Source: Phaeodactylum tricornutum CCAP 1055/1
Taxonomy: Eukaryota; Bacillariophyta; Bacillariophyceae; Surirellales; Neidiaceae
Assembly: GCF_000150955.2 (NCBI RefSeq)
Contig: NC_011695.1
Coordinates: forward strand, 124,001-188,000
Length of the DNA stretch: 64,000 nucleotides
Direction of reading: 5' to 3'
Shown here: piece after piece, positions 31,336-44,396 of the stretch
Numbering within the stretch: position 1 is the first letter of the stretch
Layout of the letters: each line of letters opens with the position of its first letter
Made by a program: the position numbers and the translations under genes
The notes under the pieces: model-generated
What the model was told of the DNA's origin: nothing
Database searches by the model: none
The model's input: only the letters and a program-made list of their open reading frames with translations

Positions 31336-33292
31336 ATGGCGACAATGGCCGCCGCAAACGTGATAACGGGACAGTTCGACGATGCCGACAGTGACGAAGA
31401 AGACTTTGTCGCCCGCATGCAAGCACAACGGCAGCCAGCGACGTTGCCCGTCCAATCCTCAAAATTGGCATGCGTTTCTTCGTTCACCCGACCACCCGTC
31501 GAGTCTTTGCAAACTGTTTTCCACTCGCCGTACGCACGAGATGACGACGACGACGGCAACGACGAGGATGATACCTACGACGACGACGAAGTATTACGAT
31601 TGGGACGATGCACCGCTCACGTCCGTTGCGGCACAGAGTGTGGCGCAAGCGTCCGCCGCATCATCCAAGCAAATGAATCTGTCGCACGCCGTATCCAACC
31701 GTGTTACGCAGATGGAACACCTCGAAACGCATAAGCGTACCTTGACACAGGGTAGGGACGATCGGGCCACCTCGGAACAGGTACTCGATCCCCGAACGCG
31801 ACTCATACTCTTCAAGTTACTCAGCCGTGGATTCCTGGAAGCCATCGATGGATGCCTGTCCACCGGCAAGGAAGCTAACGTTTACTACGCCAAGGCTGGT
31901 AAACATCATCTGCAACCGCAACGGTACGACGCCACGCCTACGCCTACCGACGAGGACAATTGCGACAACACAAAACCCCGGCACGTTACCGAATACGCCA
32001 TTAAAATATACAAAACGAGCATTCTCGTATTCAAAGACCGCGATAAGTACGTCGCGGGCGAACATCGCTGGCGCAAGGGTTACTGCAAATCAAATCCGCG
32101 AAAAATGGTCAAGGTCTGGGCAGAAAAAGAGATGCGCAACTACCGTCGCATATACGCCGCCGGTATTCCCTGTCCGGAACCCATCTTGCTCAAAGCGCAC
32201 GTACTCGTTATGGAATTCCTCGGTGTCGGCGGTTGGCCCTCCCCTCGGCTCAAGGACGCCGCGCTTTCCGACAAGCGCCTCCGGGAAGCCTACGTACAAT
32301 GCGTACTCATCATGCGACACTTGTACCAACGGTGTAAACTCGTACACGGCGATCTGTCCGAATACAACCTCCTCTGGCACGAAAACCAAATTTACGTTAT
32401 TGACGTAAGTCAGTCCGTGGAAACAGACCACCCCTCGGCGTTGGATTTCTTGCGCAAGGACGCCTCCAACGTCAACGATTACTTTCGCAAAGTCGGACGA
32501 CTCAACGTCATGACGGTCCGTCAGTTGTTTGAGTTTGTCACGGCATCGGTTTTGCCGTGTGACCAGCCGAACGTCGCGACGGAGCAAGCCGAATTGGCGA
32601 GTCTCGACGCCATTATGCAACACGTGGACCAAACCGCACTGCAGTTGGCGGAAACATCGGAACAGGGACAGCGCAAAGTAGAACAGCAAGAGGCCGTGGA
32701 CGAAGCCGTCTTTATGAGCAGCTTTTTGCCGCGGAGCCTCAACCAAGTAGCCGAGCACGAAATTCAAAAACTGGCAACCGGGGAGGTGGAAGACACCTAC
32801 GCGCAAGCCGTCGCGTCCTTGACAGGCAATCGCGATGTGGTCGAAGCGGTCGCGAAAAAGTTGGGCCGGAACGACTTCATGACAAAGTCGGTCCAATCCA
32901 TTCTGACTAACGCATCGTCGAGGGAATCTCCTCAAGAAGAGGAGCGAAAAGCCGGAGGGAAGAATGGAGTGCATTTTTCGGCGGTATTGGACGAGAAAGG
33001 CGACAAATCGCCAAGTAGGCAGAGTGGGGAAGACGAGTTCATGTCCGAATGTGACGATGACAGTTCTGTAGATAGCGAGGGTGAGTCCGTGGACAAAGAA
33101 ATTGGTTTCGTCAAGACTCCTATGACCCCGGAAGAGTTTACTGCCATGAAGGAAGCTGTAAGAACGGAGCGCCGAGCAAACAAAAAAGCCGTCAAAGACG
33201 CGAAAAGCGAACAGCGTCAGAACAAGGTGAAAAAGAAGGATAAGAAACGAGCCATTAAAAAATCGAAGGCCGGAAATCGAAAGAATAAATAG
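31336..33292 (+). CDS. RIO1: Atypical kinase RIO1 (40S subunit maturation), with one frame break
   Basis: RIO1 drives late cytoplasmic 40S maturation. The kinase domain shows the STGKEANVYYA nucleotide loop, FKDRDKYVAGEHRWRKGYCK, AEKEMRNYRRI, the catalytic LVHGDLSEYNLL and the metal-binding VIDVSQSVE. A long acidic then Lys-rich tail (KKKDKKRAIKKSKAG) ends the protein. The conserved N-terminal element ITGQFDDADSDEEDF lies in a different frame (31336 to about 31590). The change of frame falls near 31590, after a GAC repeat, where one base seems extra: DDDDE then YYDWDDAP. A 46- or 79-base intron starting at 31591 would restore phase, but would remove the plausible DWDD segment and has poor splice sites. 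A frame break is favoured. Confidence 0.9.
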
Positions 33293-34333
33293 ATCCCGGT
33301 ACAAAATCGGAATTCCTACGTGCCAACTCTAGAGTCCTCCTACCGAGCGATTCTGGGATTATGCGGTTTTAGGAACACTGGTTTGCATTTGCGACTCCAT
33401 AGTAAATGAAAGTTGCCAGACAATTGCTGTATCGCTGGAATTTTTTGGCCCCGAGTAGTCGTGGTTGTGAAAGAAAATTATTAGTCGAGTTCGCAAGCAT
33501 TAGAATTGTTAGCAAGTCACTTTAAATAAACGATAGTTGTCTAGTTTTGAACGATTAAACGTTTCTGATAGGATTATCCGTAACCCAGAGCTGGAACGAA
33601 AAAACAATGAGGAGGGGGGACGCGATGTTTTCGGGACAACACATCTCATCGTCTCGCATCAAATCAATTCAAATCTCATATATGGAGGTTGTCACCAAAA
33701 TGTCAGAGTTCTATGAATATTTATGCAGATCCTTGGGATGATTTCATTTTTTCATAGATACGGAAAACAGAAATAAGATTCGGAATGATTTCAATTCGAT
33801 TAAACGGCTTGGAATGTCCAGAAACCTACTCTATATGAAAATCCACGATGACCGAGATTTGTCTTGGATATAACATCGGTTTTCCCAATATATCCTTCAA
33901 TTGGCTTTTCCTTGATTACTTAGTAGATCATTCTAAAATTCTATATTTATTCATATCATGAAATGTCATGTCTCGTGATTGCCTCTAGACAATTTCAGAA
34001 AGTTGAACTACAGGAAACTTGGGCGTGGATAGGGGTTTCGTATAGTAGCGAAACTGTCGTGCGTTCTTGAGAGCTGGCTTGCTCGAACGTTGGTCATTCC
34101 ACTTTCAGCACTGTTCGATGCTTGACCAAATCGCAACTCCGTCGGCTCTACGTGTTTCTGGTACTAATTGAAACCGAAGCCACCAAGGGGTGTGTTTTCC
34201 ATTTTGGACTAGATGGGAGGGACATTTACCGCGGCGCATAAAATCTCTCCATGCCCCCCTGACCAAAACGTCGCGTGAGAAAAGGAGCGATACCCATCAC
34301 CACGAATACAAAGTAGGAACACCAATCTTCATC
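33293..34333. other. AT-richer intergenic region, RIO1 / HSF
   Basis: About 1 kb that looks more AT-rich than the neighbouring genes. It should include the HSF promoter. I looked for clustered nGAAn heat-shock elements and saw no convincing array. Confidence 0.45.
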
Positions 34334-35535
34334 ATGGCATCCGAAACTGTTCCATCCAACACTGTAGTTAGTGACTCGGAAGACATCCTTACAAAGCCAC
34401 TCGCGATGGAGGACGAAGTAAAGGCAGAAGAGAAGGACGTCAAGGAACAAGATGACGAAAGTAAAGCAGCAGTGGCGCTGACTAGTCTTGTCGATACGAG
34501 CTTGCCAATAGAGGCGAGCACCAGTGGAAATGATGAAGAAAGAATGGACGACGAAGAAGAAGAGGAGGAGGAATGCGACGAAAGAGACTTCGAAATTCCT
34601 CAGAGGTTCACACGCAGCGGACGTCGCCGTGCTACTCCTTTCCCCCTCAAGGTAAGTCGTGAGAGGAAGGATGAAGCGTGCGTGTTCGTGTTTCGAATAA
34701 TTTACTTTAACATGAGGTTCCATTACAGTTGATGAAGGTTTTGTCCACTAAGGAGTTTTCTGAGATCATCGGTTGGCTGCCTTCAGGAAAATCGTTCTCC
34801 ATCATCAAACCTAAGGTCTTCACTGTAGAAATTCTTCCAACCTATTTCAAAAGTGCCAAATACTCTTCCTTTACTCGCAAGCTCCACCGTTGGGGGTTTA
34901 TGCGTCACTACAGGGGACCAGAAGCGGGGGCATTTTACCACAAGGACTTTCAGAAGGGGCGTCTTGACCTTGTTGAACAGATGACATGCCACAAGATAGA
35001 ACCTCCTAAGTCTTCCGTTACGAAGGCAAAGCAAGTCAGGAAGTCTGTACCACGCGATACGATTGCCAATGCCGTCGGTCGATCACCCAGGTCAATTGAT
35101 ATGCATTCGCTGGCTCGTGGTCCTAGTATGCAGTCGGCTTCGTTTCCTCCTCACCCGATGGACGCTGATTTGGCAATCGAGCTCGAAGTTGCTCGACGTC
35201 TTCGTCAGCGCATGGATGCTGCGGCTTACAATCAACAGGCCTTACTCGCCATGCAGCAGCAACAGAAACTCCAAGCTCTACGAGTCCAGAATCTTGGAAG
35301 TCATTCTTTGATGGGATGGGATGCGTCACCGGCGACCTCCTTGCCTGGCTATGCTTCTTCCCTTTCAAGCTTGAATATGCGAGGGTACGGAGCTTCATCA
35401 CTGCCTCGGTCGGGCTTCGATCAGGGCTATTCCATGGCCGTGAATAAGGCTCAATACGATCACGCCTTCAACTACTCCGCTTACGGTGATCTACGGTCGT
35501 ACGAATCCAATATCCATGGGGCAAAGACGGCGTGA
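34334..35535 (+). CDS. Heat-shock-factor-type (HSF) transcription factor
   Basis: Exons 34334-34651 and 34729-35535 join in phase 0 across a 77-bp intron (GTAAGT..TACAG), giving 374 residues. An acidic N terminus (DDEEEEEEECDERD) precedes the HSF DNA-binding domain at about 95-195. The intron splits it between TPFPLK and LMKVLSTKEFSEIIGW. The recognition part reads FTVEILPTYFKSAKYSSFTRKLHRWGFMRH, a strong family match. A Gln/Leu-rich stretch (ALLAMQQQQKLQAL) at about 250-265 may be a short oligomerisation helix. HSF families are greatly expanded in diatoms, so this is one member and a heat-shock role should not be assumed. Confidence 0.9.
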
Positions 35536-36849
35536 GATTCATTGATGCACAGGCCTTTATCTATTGTTCGATGTAAGAGACTTAGGTTTCCTTTTACTAT
35601 CTATCTATTTTCAATTCTCCTCTAGCTTTAGTCACTTTGTCCAGCAGAATGGTTTTCGTTAACAGGCGGAAAGGATCATCAATCTTGGGAAAACGTTCGT
35701 TTTGGAGTTTCCTGGGTATGTCACGCTTGCACATACATTTTAATCTCTGCAGGCAGAGCAAAATGAGAGCTCCGTGGTTACGAAAATGGTCAGATTTGAA
35801 CAGACATAGATACAAGTTGCTTGGGCTTTTTCTTATAGAAGAAGAGAGCGGAAGTCCAATAAAGCCATGGTAGTCAAGTATATCAGTCCGTTGAGGAATA
35901 CTTAGAGGGAGTCGAAGAGTTGCATACGTAGAACTCTAGGGTACGAAATGTACCTATCGCAGGACCTACTCCTCTGTCTTCTTTTAGTCGTCTGTCGAAG
36001 TTACATATGTCAGGTCAGCCCAGCGAAAATGTACACCTATTCCGTAGTAGGACTAGGAGTCACTTTTGAAGTATTGCATGTCCTGCGAATCAGTAAGTAC
36101 GTCATCTATCAAATGTCGAACTCGAGTCTTTACCTGGTTCCGTGGGGATCACGAATCCAACTCCTCTCGTCCAGAGCATAGAAAATGGTGTTCTACTTGA
36201 ATCAATAAGTAACAGAATCTGTTCTTTGCGATTTTGAGAAACAAATATTATGGACATCACGCAAAGATGAAAATCATATCGTTTAGATTTATCAGTATTG
36301 ATACGCCCAATGGATCAAAGTCGAAACTTATGACAATGTTTTGGAAATTGCCGCGCGTTTTCAAAGTTTGAACTGCAAACAGAGTTTCAGAGTTGTCTTC
36401 TACTAGTACAGTGATGCTCTAGTAGTAGCGGAACTTCAAATACCGTAGCAAAGTTAAAGTTCCAGGTTCCCTTAGTGTTGGCTTCTTGGCTGAATGTGAC
36501 TAACTGTAACTGTGACAGTGACGGAAAGGTGTTTCTCGAACCTTTCGTCGAGGGCGGAGTCGATGTGACAGTGAGGCACTACGGCCTTTTTTCGAACGGT
36601 GATCGGTGATCGGCGTACCAACGACCATTGCACGGAACGTTGCTGACTGTCAAAAGTCACAGAAAAAAAGCTAGTGCGGTCCATAGTTTCTAGTTTCTCT
36701 CGGCTCCGCCCATATTGCGTGCATGCTTGGAGGTCATTGACTGTGAGTAAGCCCCAACCCACGTCCACATATTGAAAATACAGGACTCGACGAGGTGCTG
36801 ATTCTTCGACCATCTAGCTGAATCGTTGTGCGAATCGGCATTATATATA
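35536..36849. other. Intergenic region, HSF / FAD oxidoreductase
   Basis: About 1.3 kb contains only open frames of under 115 codons with no family resemblance. The promoter of the oxidoreductase should lie in its right part. Confidence 0.45.
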
Positions 36850-38241
36850 ATGGCATCAAACGATGACGTATACGATCTTGTCGTTGTAGGTGGAGGCATC
36901 GTCGGGCTTGCGATCCTCCGCGCGGCTACTTTAGAAGGCTGGCGTTGTGCGTTGATCGAGCGCGAATCCGATCTGTTGTCATGGGCTAGTGGTTCAAATT
37001 CTGGAATTATCTGTACGGTAAGTCCCTTCGCTGGAAGCAACGTCGGAATGCCCAAAGATTTATCCTAAAGTACTACAATCCTTATCCTATAAAAGGGCGT
37101 GGATGCTACTCCGGGAACGCTCGAACGAGCTTTGATTCGAGATTCCATCTCCAGGATCCGACTGTTCTGTGCAGAGATGAATGTTCCTAACCGACCATGC
37201 GGTTCCTTGGTTTGTCACTGGCCTTGGGACATGGAAGATCGCCTCCAAAAAGTTCTTTTAGAATCTCACGAAGCTGGTGACACGCATGCGTGTTACCTCT
37301 CCGCCGACCAGGTAAAACGAATGGAGCCAAACCTCAACCCGGATTGTCTCGGCGCCATACACATTCCCGGGGAAATTGTAGTGGATCCATGGCTGTTTTC
37401 CATTGCTTTCGCCAGTCACGCCAGAGAGAACGGAGCCTCGATTTTCACAAACTTTTGTTTTGACGCGGAAAGCTCTCAATACAACGATGGCGTGTGGACT
37501 ATTTGCCGAGTTAGAGAAAGCATCGATGCTACTAGGAACGTGCCCGACAAGCTCAAGGCTAAAGTCTTGGTCAATGCGAGTGGTGTGTGGGCCGACTTGA
37601 TCGACCGCGACATCTGCAATGAGACAAAATTTACGGTTAGGCCACGAAGGGGCCAGTATCAGATATTTAGCTCAAACTACCAGACAACCATCACCCATCC
37701 GATTCAACCCATTCCGACGCAACGCACCAAAGGAGTTTTTGTCTTTTCTTCACTCTACGACCAAGTAATCGTAGGTCCAACCGCTCTAGATCAGGATTCA
37801 CGCACGGATCGGTCGATTGACCGAGAAGTCGCCAACGAACTTGCCAAAAATGGTAAGCGTATTCTGCGTGAGCTCGACTTGTCCAACGATCAAATCGGAG
37901 AGTACGCAGGAATTCGTCCGGGAACCGATCGTCGTGATTACCAGATAAGCTTTGACTATTCAAGACGCTGGATAAGTGCGGCCGGCATCCGCTCCACAGG
38001 CCTGACAGCTAGCCTTGGAATCGGTCATCACGTCGCACGTCTTCTGCAATCAGTACTTCCAGAACCGACGGTGTTGTCCGAGAGCATGGAGACCACTCCT
38101 CTTCCACCAGTCCCGTTATTGGTAGAAGAATTTCACAATCGATCCGATGGTAGCGTTCATATAGGTGGGCACGACTACAAAGTAACTCATCCTATAACAA
38201 GGTTCGGGTGGGAGGCTAGAACTGGATTAGCAAGCACCTGA
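36850..38241 (+). CDS. FAD-dependent oxidoreductase of the DAO / GlpA-LhgO type
   Basis: Exons 36850-37017 and 37096-38241 join in phase 0 across a 78-bp intron (GTAAGT..AAAAG), giving 437 residues. The N terminus has the FAD-binding Rossmann motif VVVGGGIVGLAIL and the ALIERESD acid that binds ribose. Later elements include VLVNASGVWADLIDR, RPRRGQYQIF, VIVGPTALD, EYAGIRP and the C-terminal AAGIRSTGLTASLGIG. These match the glycerol-3-phosphate / L-2-hydroxyglutarate dehydrogenase branch of the DAO superfamily. The exact substrate cannot be told. No clear organelle presequence is present: the Rossmann fold begins about 10 residues from the start. Confidence 0.83.
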
Positions 38242-38347
38242 TACGAGAGCTTTATTTTGCGTCAACATTTGCCTAACTGTAAAGTGTAAATTGAAGAGGC
38301 CTTAATCGTGTGACATATTCATCCTGTGACATCATCACCGATCTCTT

Positions 38348-38363
38348 CCCCCCCCCCCCCCCC
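38348..38363. repeat. Poly-C homopolymer of 16
   Basis: Sixteen consecutive C lie in the 260-base convergent gap between the oxidoreductase and SCC2. Tract length is likely to vary or be misread. Confidence 0.9.
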
Positions 38364-38500
38364 AAAGAAAGTGATTGACATGATTGGTGCATTTTCTACT
38401 AGATTAGTCAAAATTCTTGACATATGCTCTATTTTACTATCTATCCCCACGCACCTTGTCAATATTTCGGAAGCTACGCTCTTGAGCACACAGCTCACAG

Positions 38501-41500
38501 TCAGTCAACGACTTCTTCAAATATCCGCTGCTCATCCGAGACGTCCCCCATGGGGATATCAAAGCTGTTTTCTTTGCGCATTAGTTGACGGAACTCGGCA
38601 TACTCTCGAATCATAGTGTCCCAGTGAATAAAGCTGTCAGAGGAGTGGATGAGATCGGCGGGCACCGATGCATCGAATGGCGGAGAATTGTCGACTTTTG
38701 AAATTCCTTTCTCTGCTATGCGATCCTTAGCATTTGGGTCGTACTCAAGGCATCGAAATTCGCTCAAATTGTACGAGCGGCGAAGGTGCGCCTTGAGGCG
38801 CAGTAGCAAGACTATGGCTGCACCCCTGCGGCATAGATGTAGGAATTTCAATTGATCGATTTTGGACAAAGCACTCGCCTCCTGGGTGCGGCTAGGAAAC
38901 TTGCTACGGGCAACTTTTTCGAGTGCATCTTCTGTCACGTTAGCTTCATCATATTCATCGTTGCTTGCTAACCCAGCAGGGCGCAATAAAGCAGCAAATG
39001 CGTCGACGATTTGGGTCCCTTGAATTGTGACAATTGAGCCAATGTGGTGGATGATGAACAAAGGATCACTGGCTGCGGCATATGGCAGATACGCAAGAAT
39101 TTGTGACGTGAAAGATAGAAGGGACAAGTCGCTTCCGTTTGCCTGCCCACCTCCAGAAATCTTTAGGAGGTGGACATTTTTGGCAAAGGGTGTCTCGACA
39201 TTCACTTCTGCGGTTTCGAAGAAAGAAAGCAGGTTCTTGAATAGTCCACGACGTTGCTTTTGGCTCTTGGAAATGCAATTTCTAAAAACGCTGCCGAAAA
39301 TACATTCGGTTCCCTGTACGCGGCCTCGTCGGACAGTGATCAATGCAGACGCTGCGTCCTTTTGAGAGTAAATACGGCGTTGGAAGTCATAGGCTTGCTT
39401 CGCTCCAACACATATGCGCTGACGCAAGGCATCAGGCCGGCGCTCTCCCTCTTTCATCAACAAATGAAGGGCCAAACTACGGATGGCGGCATTCTCTACG
39501 TCGCCTTGTAACGCAAACAAGAAAGGGATGCACTCGTTTGGATTTACGAGCCCTTGTCGCAGTAGGAGCCCAATTAGATCCAACGCGGCATACCTTACAC
39601 GCCGATCCTTGGATTGGCTCATTTCAAAGAGCCGGTCTGCGTGGTTCGTAAGCACCCCTCCAAATAGCGTGGCGTCGCCATCTTGATCCCCGGAGATACG
39701 GTTTGACAAAGTAACTCTTTCGTTCTTTTCCAGCTTCTCCGTGGCGACTCCGCCGTCGATACGCCGTTCTTCCGCCTACGAAAAACGAAACTGTAAGTAT
39801 GATAGCACTAAGCAGCAGAAATCAGTCAACCCAACGTACCAACAAAATTGTCTTCCAGCACTGAAGTGATTCGAGCTGAAGACTAATGTGAGACTCTTCC
39901 GACATGACGTGCTCGATGAGACCGACTTGCTCCAATTCTAGCATCAGCCTAGGCTGTGAAACAAAAAGGCCTCCGAGTGCACGAAGGGCTGAGCACTTTG
40001 TCGGTGCATCTAGCGTTTGCAAGTACGTTGAAAAAATTCTATAGCAACCCACGATGAGGTTTGCGTAAGTCAATTCAGAAGAGGAAATTTCAGCCACACT
40101 GTCGTCCACTTCACTTTCTTCTTCCGTTACCCCGTAAGGTCGTTCATGATAACGACACACCAAACCAAGAACTGTTAAGGCCCGGTGGGTGTTGCTACGA
40201 GTTTTGTCCTGTCAAGAGAAATATACGCACCGGTGAGATTGATCCACGTGATTGTGCTACAAATCTAAAATGGAACGTACGTCGGTATTTGAGAAGTCTT
40301 CCACCGTTTCTTTCCGCAAAAGGTAGCAGTAGAATGTTCGTGCCATCTCGAGAAGCTTTTTTCGGAAAACGCTATTCTCGTCACCATCCGGATGGTGCCC
40401 CAAAGACGAAAGAGCCTTGATAGCAGATCCCAGAGCTGAAGAACCGAATTTGTAAATGACCAGCACGATATCCTTCGCCAGCGTCCCTGAGGCCATTTGC
40501 TGAATGTTCTCGTACTTCAGGTTTGGAGACAGACACACAATTATATCACAAACTGCACCGACAATTTTGGACTCGTCGTCAAAGGAAACGCCGTTGTCAG
40601 CCTTGAGATAGGGACCTATTGTATCGAAATGCTCGAAAACTGAGTTAGGAGCCAAATTTGCGAAGACGGCAATCGTTTGTAAGGTAGCAGCAACATCCTT
40701 CCCAACACGAGAGGTTCGGATGGATCGCTGCTCTTCTACTTGAAGCAAAAGTTCGAACAGAGATTCCACTAAACAAGAACACTGCTTTTGGTCGAGAGCC
40801 GACCGCTGCTTGCGTTCCGAAGACTTGCAAGCTCGCGCATTGTTAGAACCAGCAAGAAGCTCGACAATTAGAGAATGCAAGCGTTCTCCAGAACCACTAG
40901 CTCTGACCACTTCCATCATTTGTTCAGCAGCGATGTCGACCCGTTTCTGACTTGAGCGAGAATGTTTGTACCTTTCGCTCAGTGCGGGCGGAGTGGGGGT
41001 GACGACGGAGCTCCCTAGTGCAAACCCTTCTAATAGGAGTGCTCTGGTATTTCCATCCGGAGAGCTTGGAATCGAAGCAGGTTTGGGCAAAGGTACTGTA
41101 GGACTGGTGATGACATCATCATCGTACTCTAGCCAGAGTTTGGTAAAAAGTTCAAAAATCAGATCTCGGACTCCGTCTTCCTCCTTTGGATCTATAGCTC
41201 GGGTAATCATGGAATCACAAACGGACGAGCGACCTCGATAGCGCGGGTTCGATATAAGAATCTCCTGAAAGATTCTCACGGCTCGTTTGCGAACGCTGAC
41301 CCCAACGTCCACGAGACAGTCAAGCAACGATGAATGAAAAGCATTCGCGACAGCTGGGAACTGTACTACGTAAGCACCAACGAGGGAGACTGTGGCCTCG
41401 CGGACTGATATGCTGTCATCTGTGAGTCTGCGTGAGACAGCCTTCGTAACAATTGGGAGAAGCATGAGCTGCGGGTCACCATCAGCCACCTGAAGGGAAA

Positions 41501-43882
41501 AAACAGAAACAGATGTGTAATATGAGGAATTCTAGGTCAAACTTAACAAGTCATGCGTCAATAGACAGGACTTCATACCTTTTCAATAGTCTTCACCGCC
41601 AGCTTGCGTAGCATCGGTACAGACTCGTCGGCCATGAGTTTCAGAATAAGCGAAACTTGATGGCGGAATGATAAACACAGTGGCGATGTCCGGGCAAGAA
41701 GGTGCAAGGTGATTCGCGATGAGCCTTCTTCCGTCAGCGAGTCCGTACCTGGACCAAGAGCTCCGACGGGTGCCTCCCAACGCGTTAACAACTCCTGAAC
41801 AAGTTGGCGAAAAGTTGCTTGCTGGTCAATGGTGGATCTACTATTGCGCTCTATCTCATCCACCCATCGCGATAAGTGAAATTGTGTCGCATCTACCAGT
41901 TCTGCCACACCTATGCGGTGCGAAAGTCTGGACAAAAAGGAATGACGGTACGTAAACACTTCGTCCACGATCCCCGTCGCTGCCTCAACCCCCAACTGTC
42001 GTCGTTCTCGTAAGGCTATGCGTCCCAGACGACAACCATCGCAAAACCATTCCTCTGGAATATCGTCGGGGGCAACACCGACGCAAGAGCAATGCGAGGC
42101 GGTACGGCAGTGGTCGCATTGAATCATCAGAGCATCAGCTCTGGTATCTCCGCAATGACAAGCTAGGTGCACTTCATGCACTTCGTTTTGAAGGATTGTA
42201 GGCTCGTTCTCAATTGTGGTTGCTATCGCCAGAGGCTTGGATCTACTGGTGGCTAGTACACGGGCTTGGTACGCCATAACCTTCCCTAGGATATCGAAAG
42301 CAATCGTCAGAAAAGTCGGCTCGGGAGGAAAATGACTCTTAGTTTTTGCAGATGAAGACGCTGCCGACAGCTCCTGATTCAAACGCTGAGAAATGCAAAC
42401 CAGCACGAGCTCCGCTGCCGGAAATTGGGGTATCAGCGTAAGTTGCAACAAGTCTTCGACTATATTGGCGAGAATTGGTCGATATTCCAGTGCACCGTCT
42501 TTGGTACGGGAACATCTCTTAAGTAGCTGAGAAACAAAGACTTCGCTAACGGCACGACACGCCTTCAAGCCCGAGACGATCTGTCCTTGTGGAGAATCGT
42601 CGCTGGTGTCCAGCACCGGTCGAACAACACAGGCTTGGATGCATGAGAGAATCAAATAAGTGATTGTCTGAATGTTTGGCTGTGTGTTGGTGACATCAAC
42701 CAGCGTGGCGTTGAGCGCAGCAAGAGTTGTCGGTGACGAAGCCGAACCGTAGTTGACGCCCAAAGCACGGAGAGACTTCTTCCCTGTGGGAAGTCGTAGC
42801 ATGAGTGGAAACACGTCTTCCAGTATAGTGTCCCGATGGGACGGGTAAGTACGGAAAGCACTTGAGACAAGATTGACGCAAGCGAGCTGAAGCTGTTGTG
42901 GCGGTGGAGGCGAGTCTTTGGCAAAGGTACCGAGTTTCGGCGCCCCGCAATCAATTTCGAGACCTATCAGCGATCCATTAGTCAGCATGAGAATCTGCTG
43001 ATCGTCTAGGGGCACTTTTCGAATGAGTAGTTCCAAACGTTCCGTTAAGGTCAACTGAAGCCGAACAGTACAAGCAATGTGCTTGTATACCTTCTTGAGA
43101 TCTTTGACAAGGCCGCTACTAGCCGAGGAGTAGTTCTCGTCGGTGCTTAGCCGTCGTTTCTTTGATGGAGAAGCAAGCCCTGCCTTCTCATCCAACGACT
43201 TGATGTGTAGCATGTGCCCGGTCTGGTTCCAGGCGGGAACAATGTGTTTGGAAAGGTGGGAGCGATAAAGGGTAATTGCCGCCTCTATTGCATCTTCGTT
43301 GACAGCTCGTCGGTCGACCCCTGAGCATACGGCAATCAAAAGCACCACGCAGGCAGCTTGGAGTCCCATGCGAAGCACCTGGAGTTGCGTGGACCCGGCT
43401 CCACCCCTTTGGAGCCACTGTTGACGATCGGGAGAATATGGAATTACTGTTAGTTGTAGCTTATGGTGCGCAATACAAAGCATCCAAGTGTCCTTGGCAA
43501 TGTCCTAAACACGTACCTGGTCCATCAATTGCGAAGATTTACTCGGGGAAAGCTCGCTTTCCAGCAATTTCACCGCATTGGCGAGAAGCTGGATTCCGAT
43601 AGCGGAATTAATATGCTGATCGAGTAGAGCAACCAGTGCAGCAAGCTGTTCCACTTCGACGGCGGCAAACCCTTGCGCATCAGTTTTTGCTCCCTCCAGT
43701 GCCATTTGGCGTGTACAGAGCAGGGATAATTCCGCAAGTTCTTGTGGCAGCAAGGGTCCATCTACTGCGGTGCCTTTGTACGCGTAGTCGCCTTCTCGGC
43801 CTTCGACCATGGTGACGCGGAGCACGATGCGTTCGACGGCCTCGGTGAACGGGTCCACCATCAGCTTGGGCGTCGTGCTCAT
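38501..43882 (-). CDS. SCC2: Cohesin loader SCC2 / NIPBL with a PHD finger
   Basis: SCC2 loads cohesin on chromatin. Five exons, 43882-43517, 43417-41579, 41489-40281, 40208-39840 and 39775-38501, all join in phase 0 across introns of 64-99 bp and give 1,685 residues. A PHD finger at about 535-585 (CHCGDTRADALMIQCDHC..HCSCVG..EEWFCDGC) is an arrangement also seen in plant SCC2. HEAT repeats follow, with the family signature VREATVSLVGAYV and VGVSVRKRAVRIFQEI at the exon 2-3 junction. Further conserved parts are RSNTHRALTVLGLVCRY and RRVRYAALDLIGLLLRQGLVNPNECIPFL. The first introns use GTACGT and GTATGA donors. The exon 1/2 acceptor (CAACAG) is the weakest part of the model. Confidence 0.88.
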
Positions 43883-44396
43883 GGAAACGAGGATTCCTCC
43901 CTTCTAGTACTGCAAAGGATGAGAATGAAAATATACAGGCTGTGTCGAGATATCGATAGCAAAAGACAAAGCTTGTCCTATGGTTCCAACTGTGGGGAGG
44001 CTTCCTTTGTCTCCTTACCCGTCGTATAGGATGGCGGATATCGTCCGTGACCTCGGCGGCAAATTTTGGGGGCGGGGCTCGCCAAACTCCTTGAGAATGT
44101 CCGGGTCTTGATGTTTGGCGGATGGGCGCGAAAGTGAATCGATCGGCGATTCTAATACGAAACTGGGTTTCTGTACTTGCGTTATTTACAATCAGCAGGC
44201 TGGCTACACTTATCACAGCGGTAACTCTAGAAACTAACTGCAACCCTCGTCTCGACCATCGATCGAGGGCCCAAAACCAGAATATCTCGCCCAGCAAATC
44301 CACCAACTGATTGTGATGCTCGAGAGAGCTCACGAATGATTACAACAGGGTGCGGCTCTAAGGATGCAATGATGTCTCATCGCTTGCTTCGCTAGT
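43883..44396. other. Divergent intergenic region upstream of SCC2
   Basis: About 510 bases lie between the SCC2 start and the start of the next plus-strand gene. Nothing specific was recognised. Confidence 0.45.

Noticed and set aside
32090-33304. 404-codon open frame antisense to RIO1
   Set aside because: It lies opposite a well-conserved kinase gene, its translation is Phe/Leu/Arg-rich without a domain, and it follows from the codon use of the sense strand.
33293-34333. Heat-shock elements upstream of the HSF gene
   Set aside because: Isolated GAA/TTC triplets occur, but no array of three alternating units was found.
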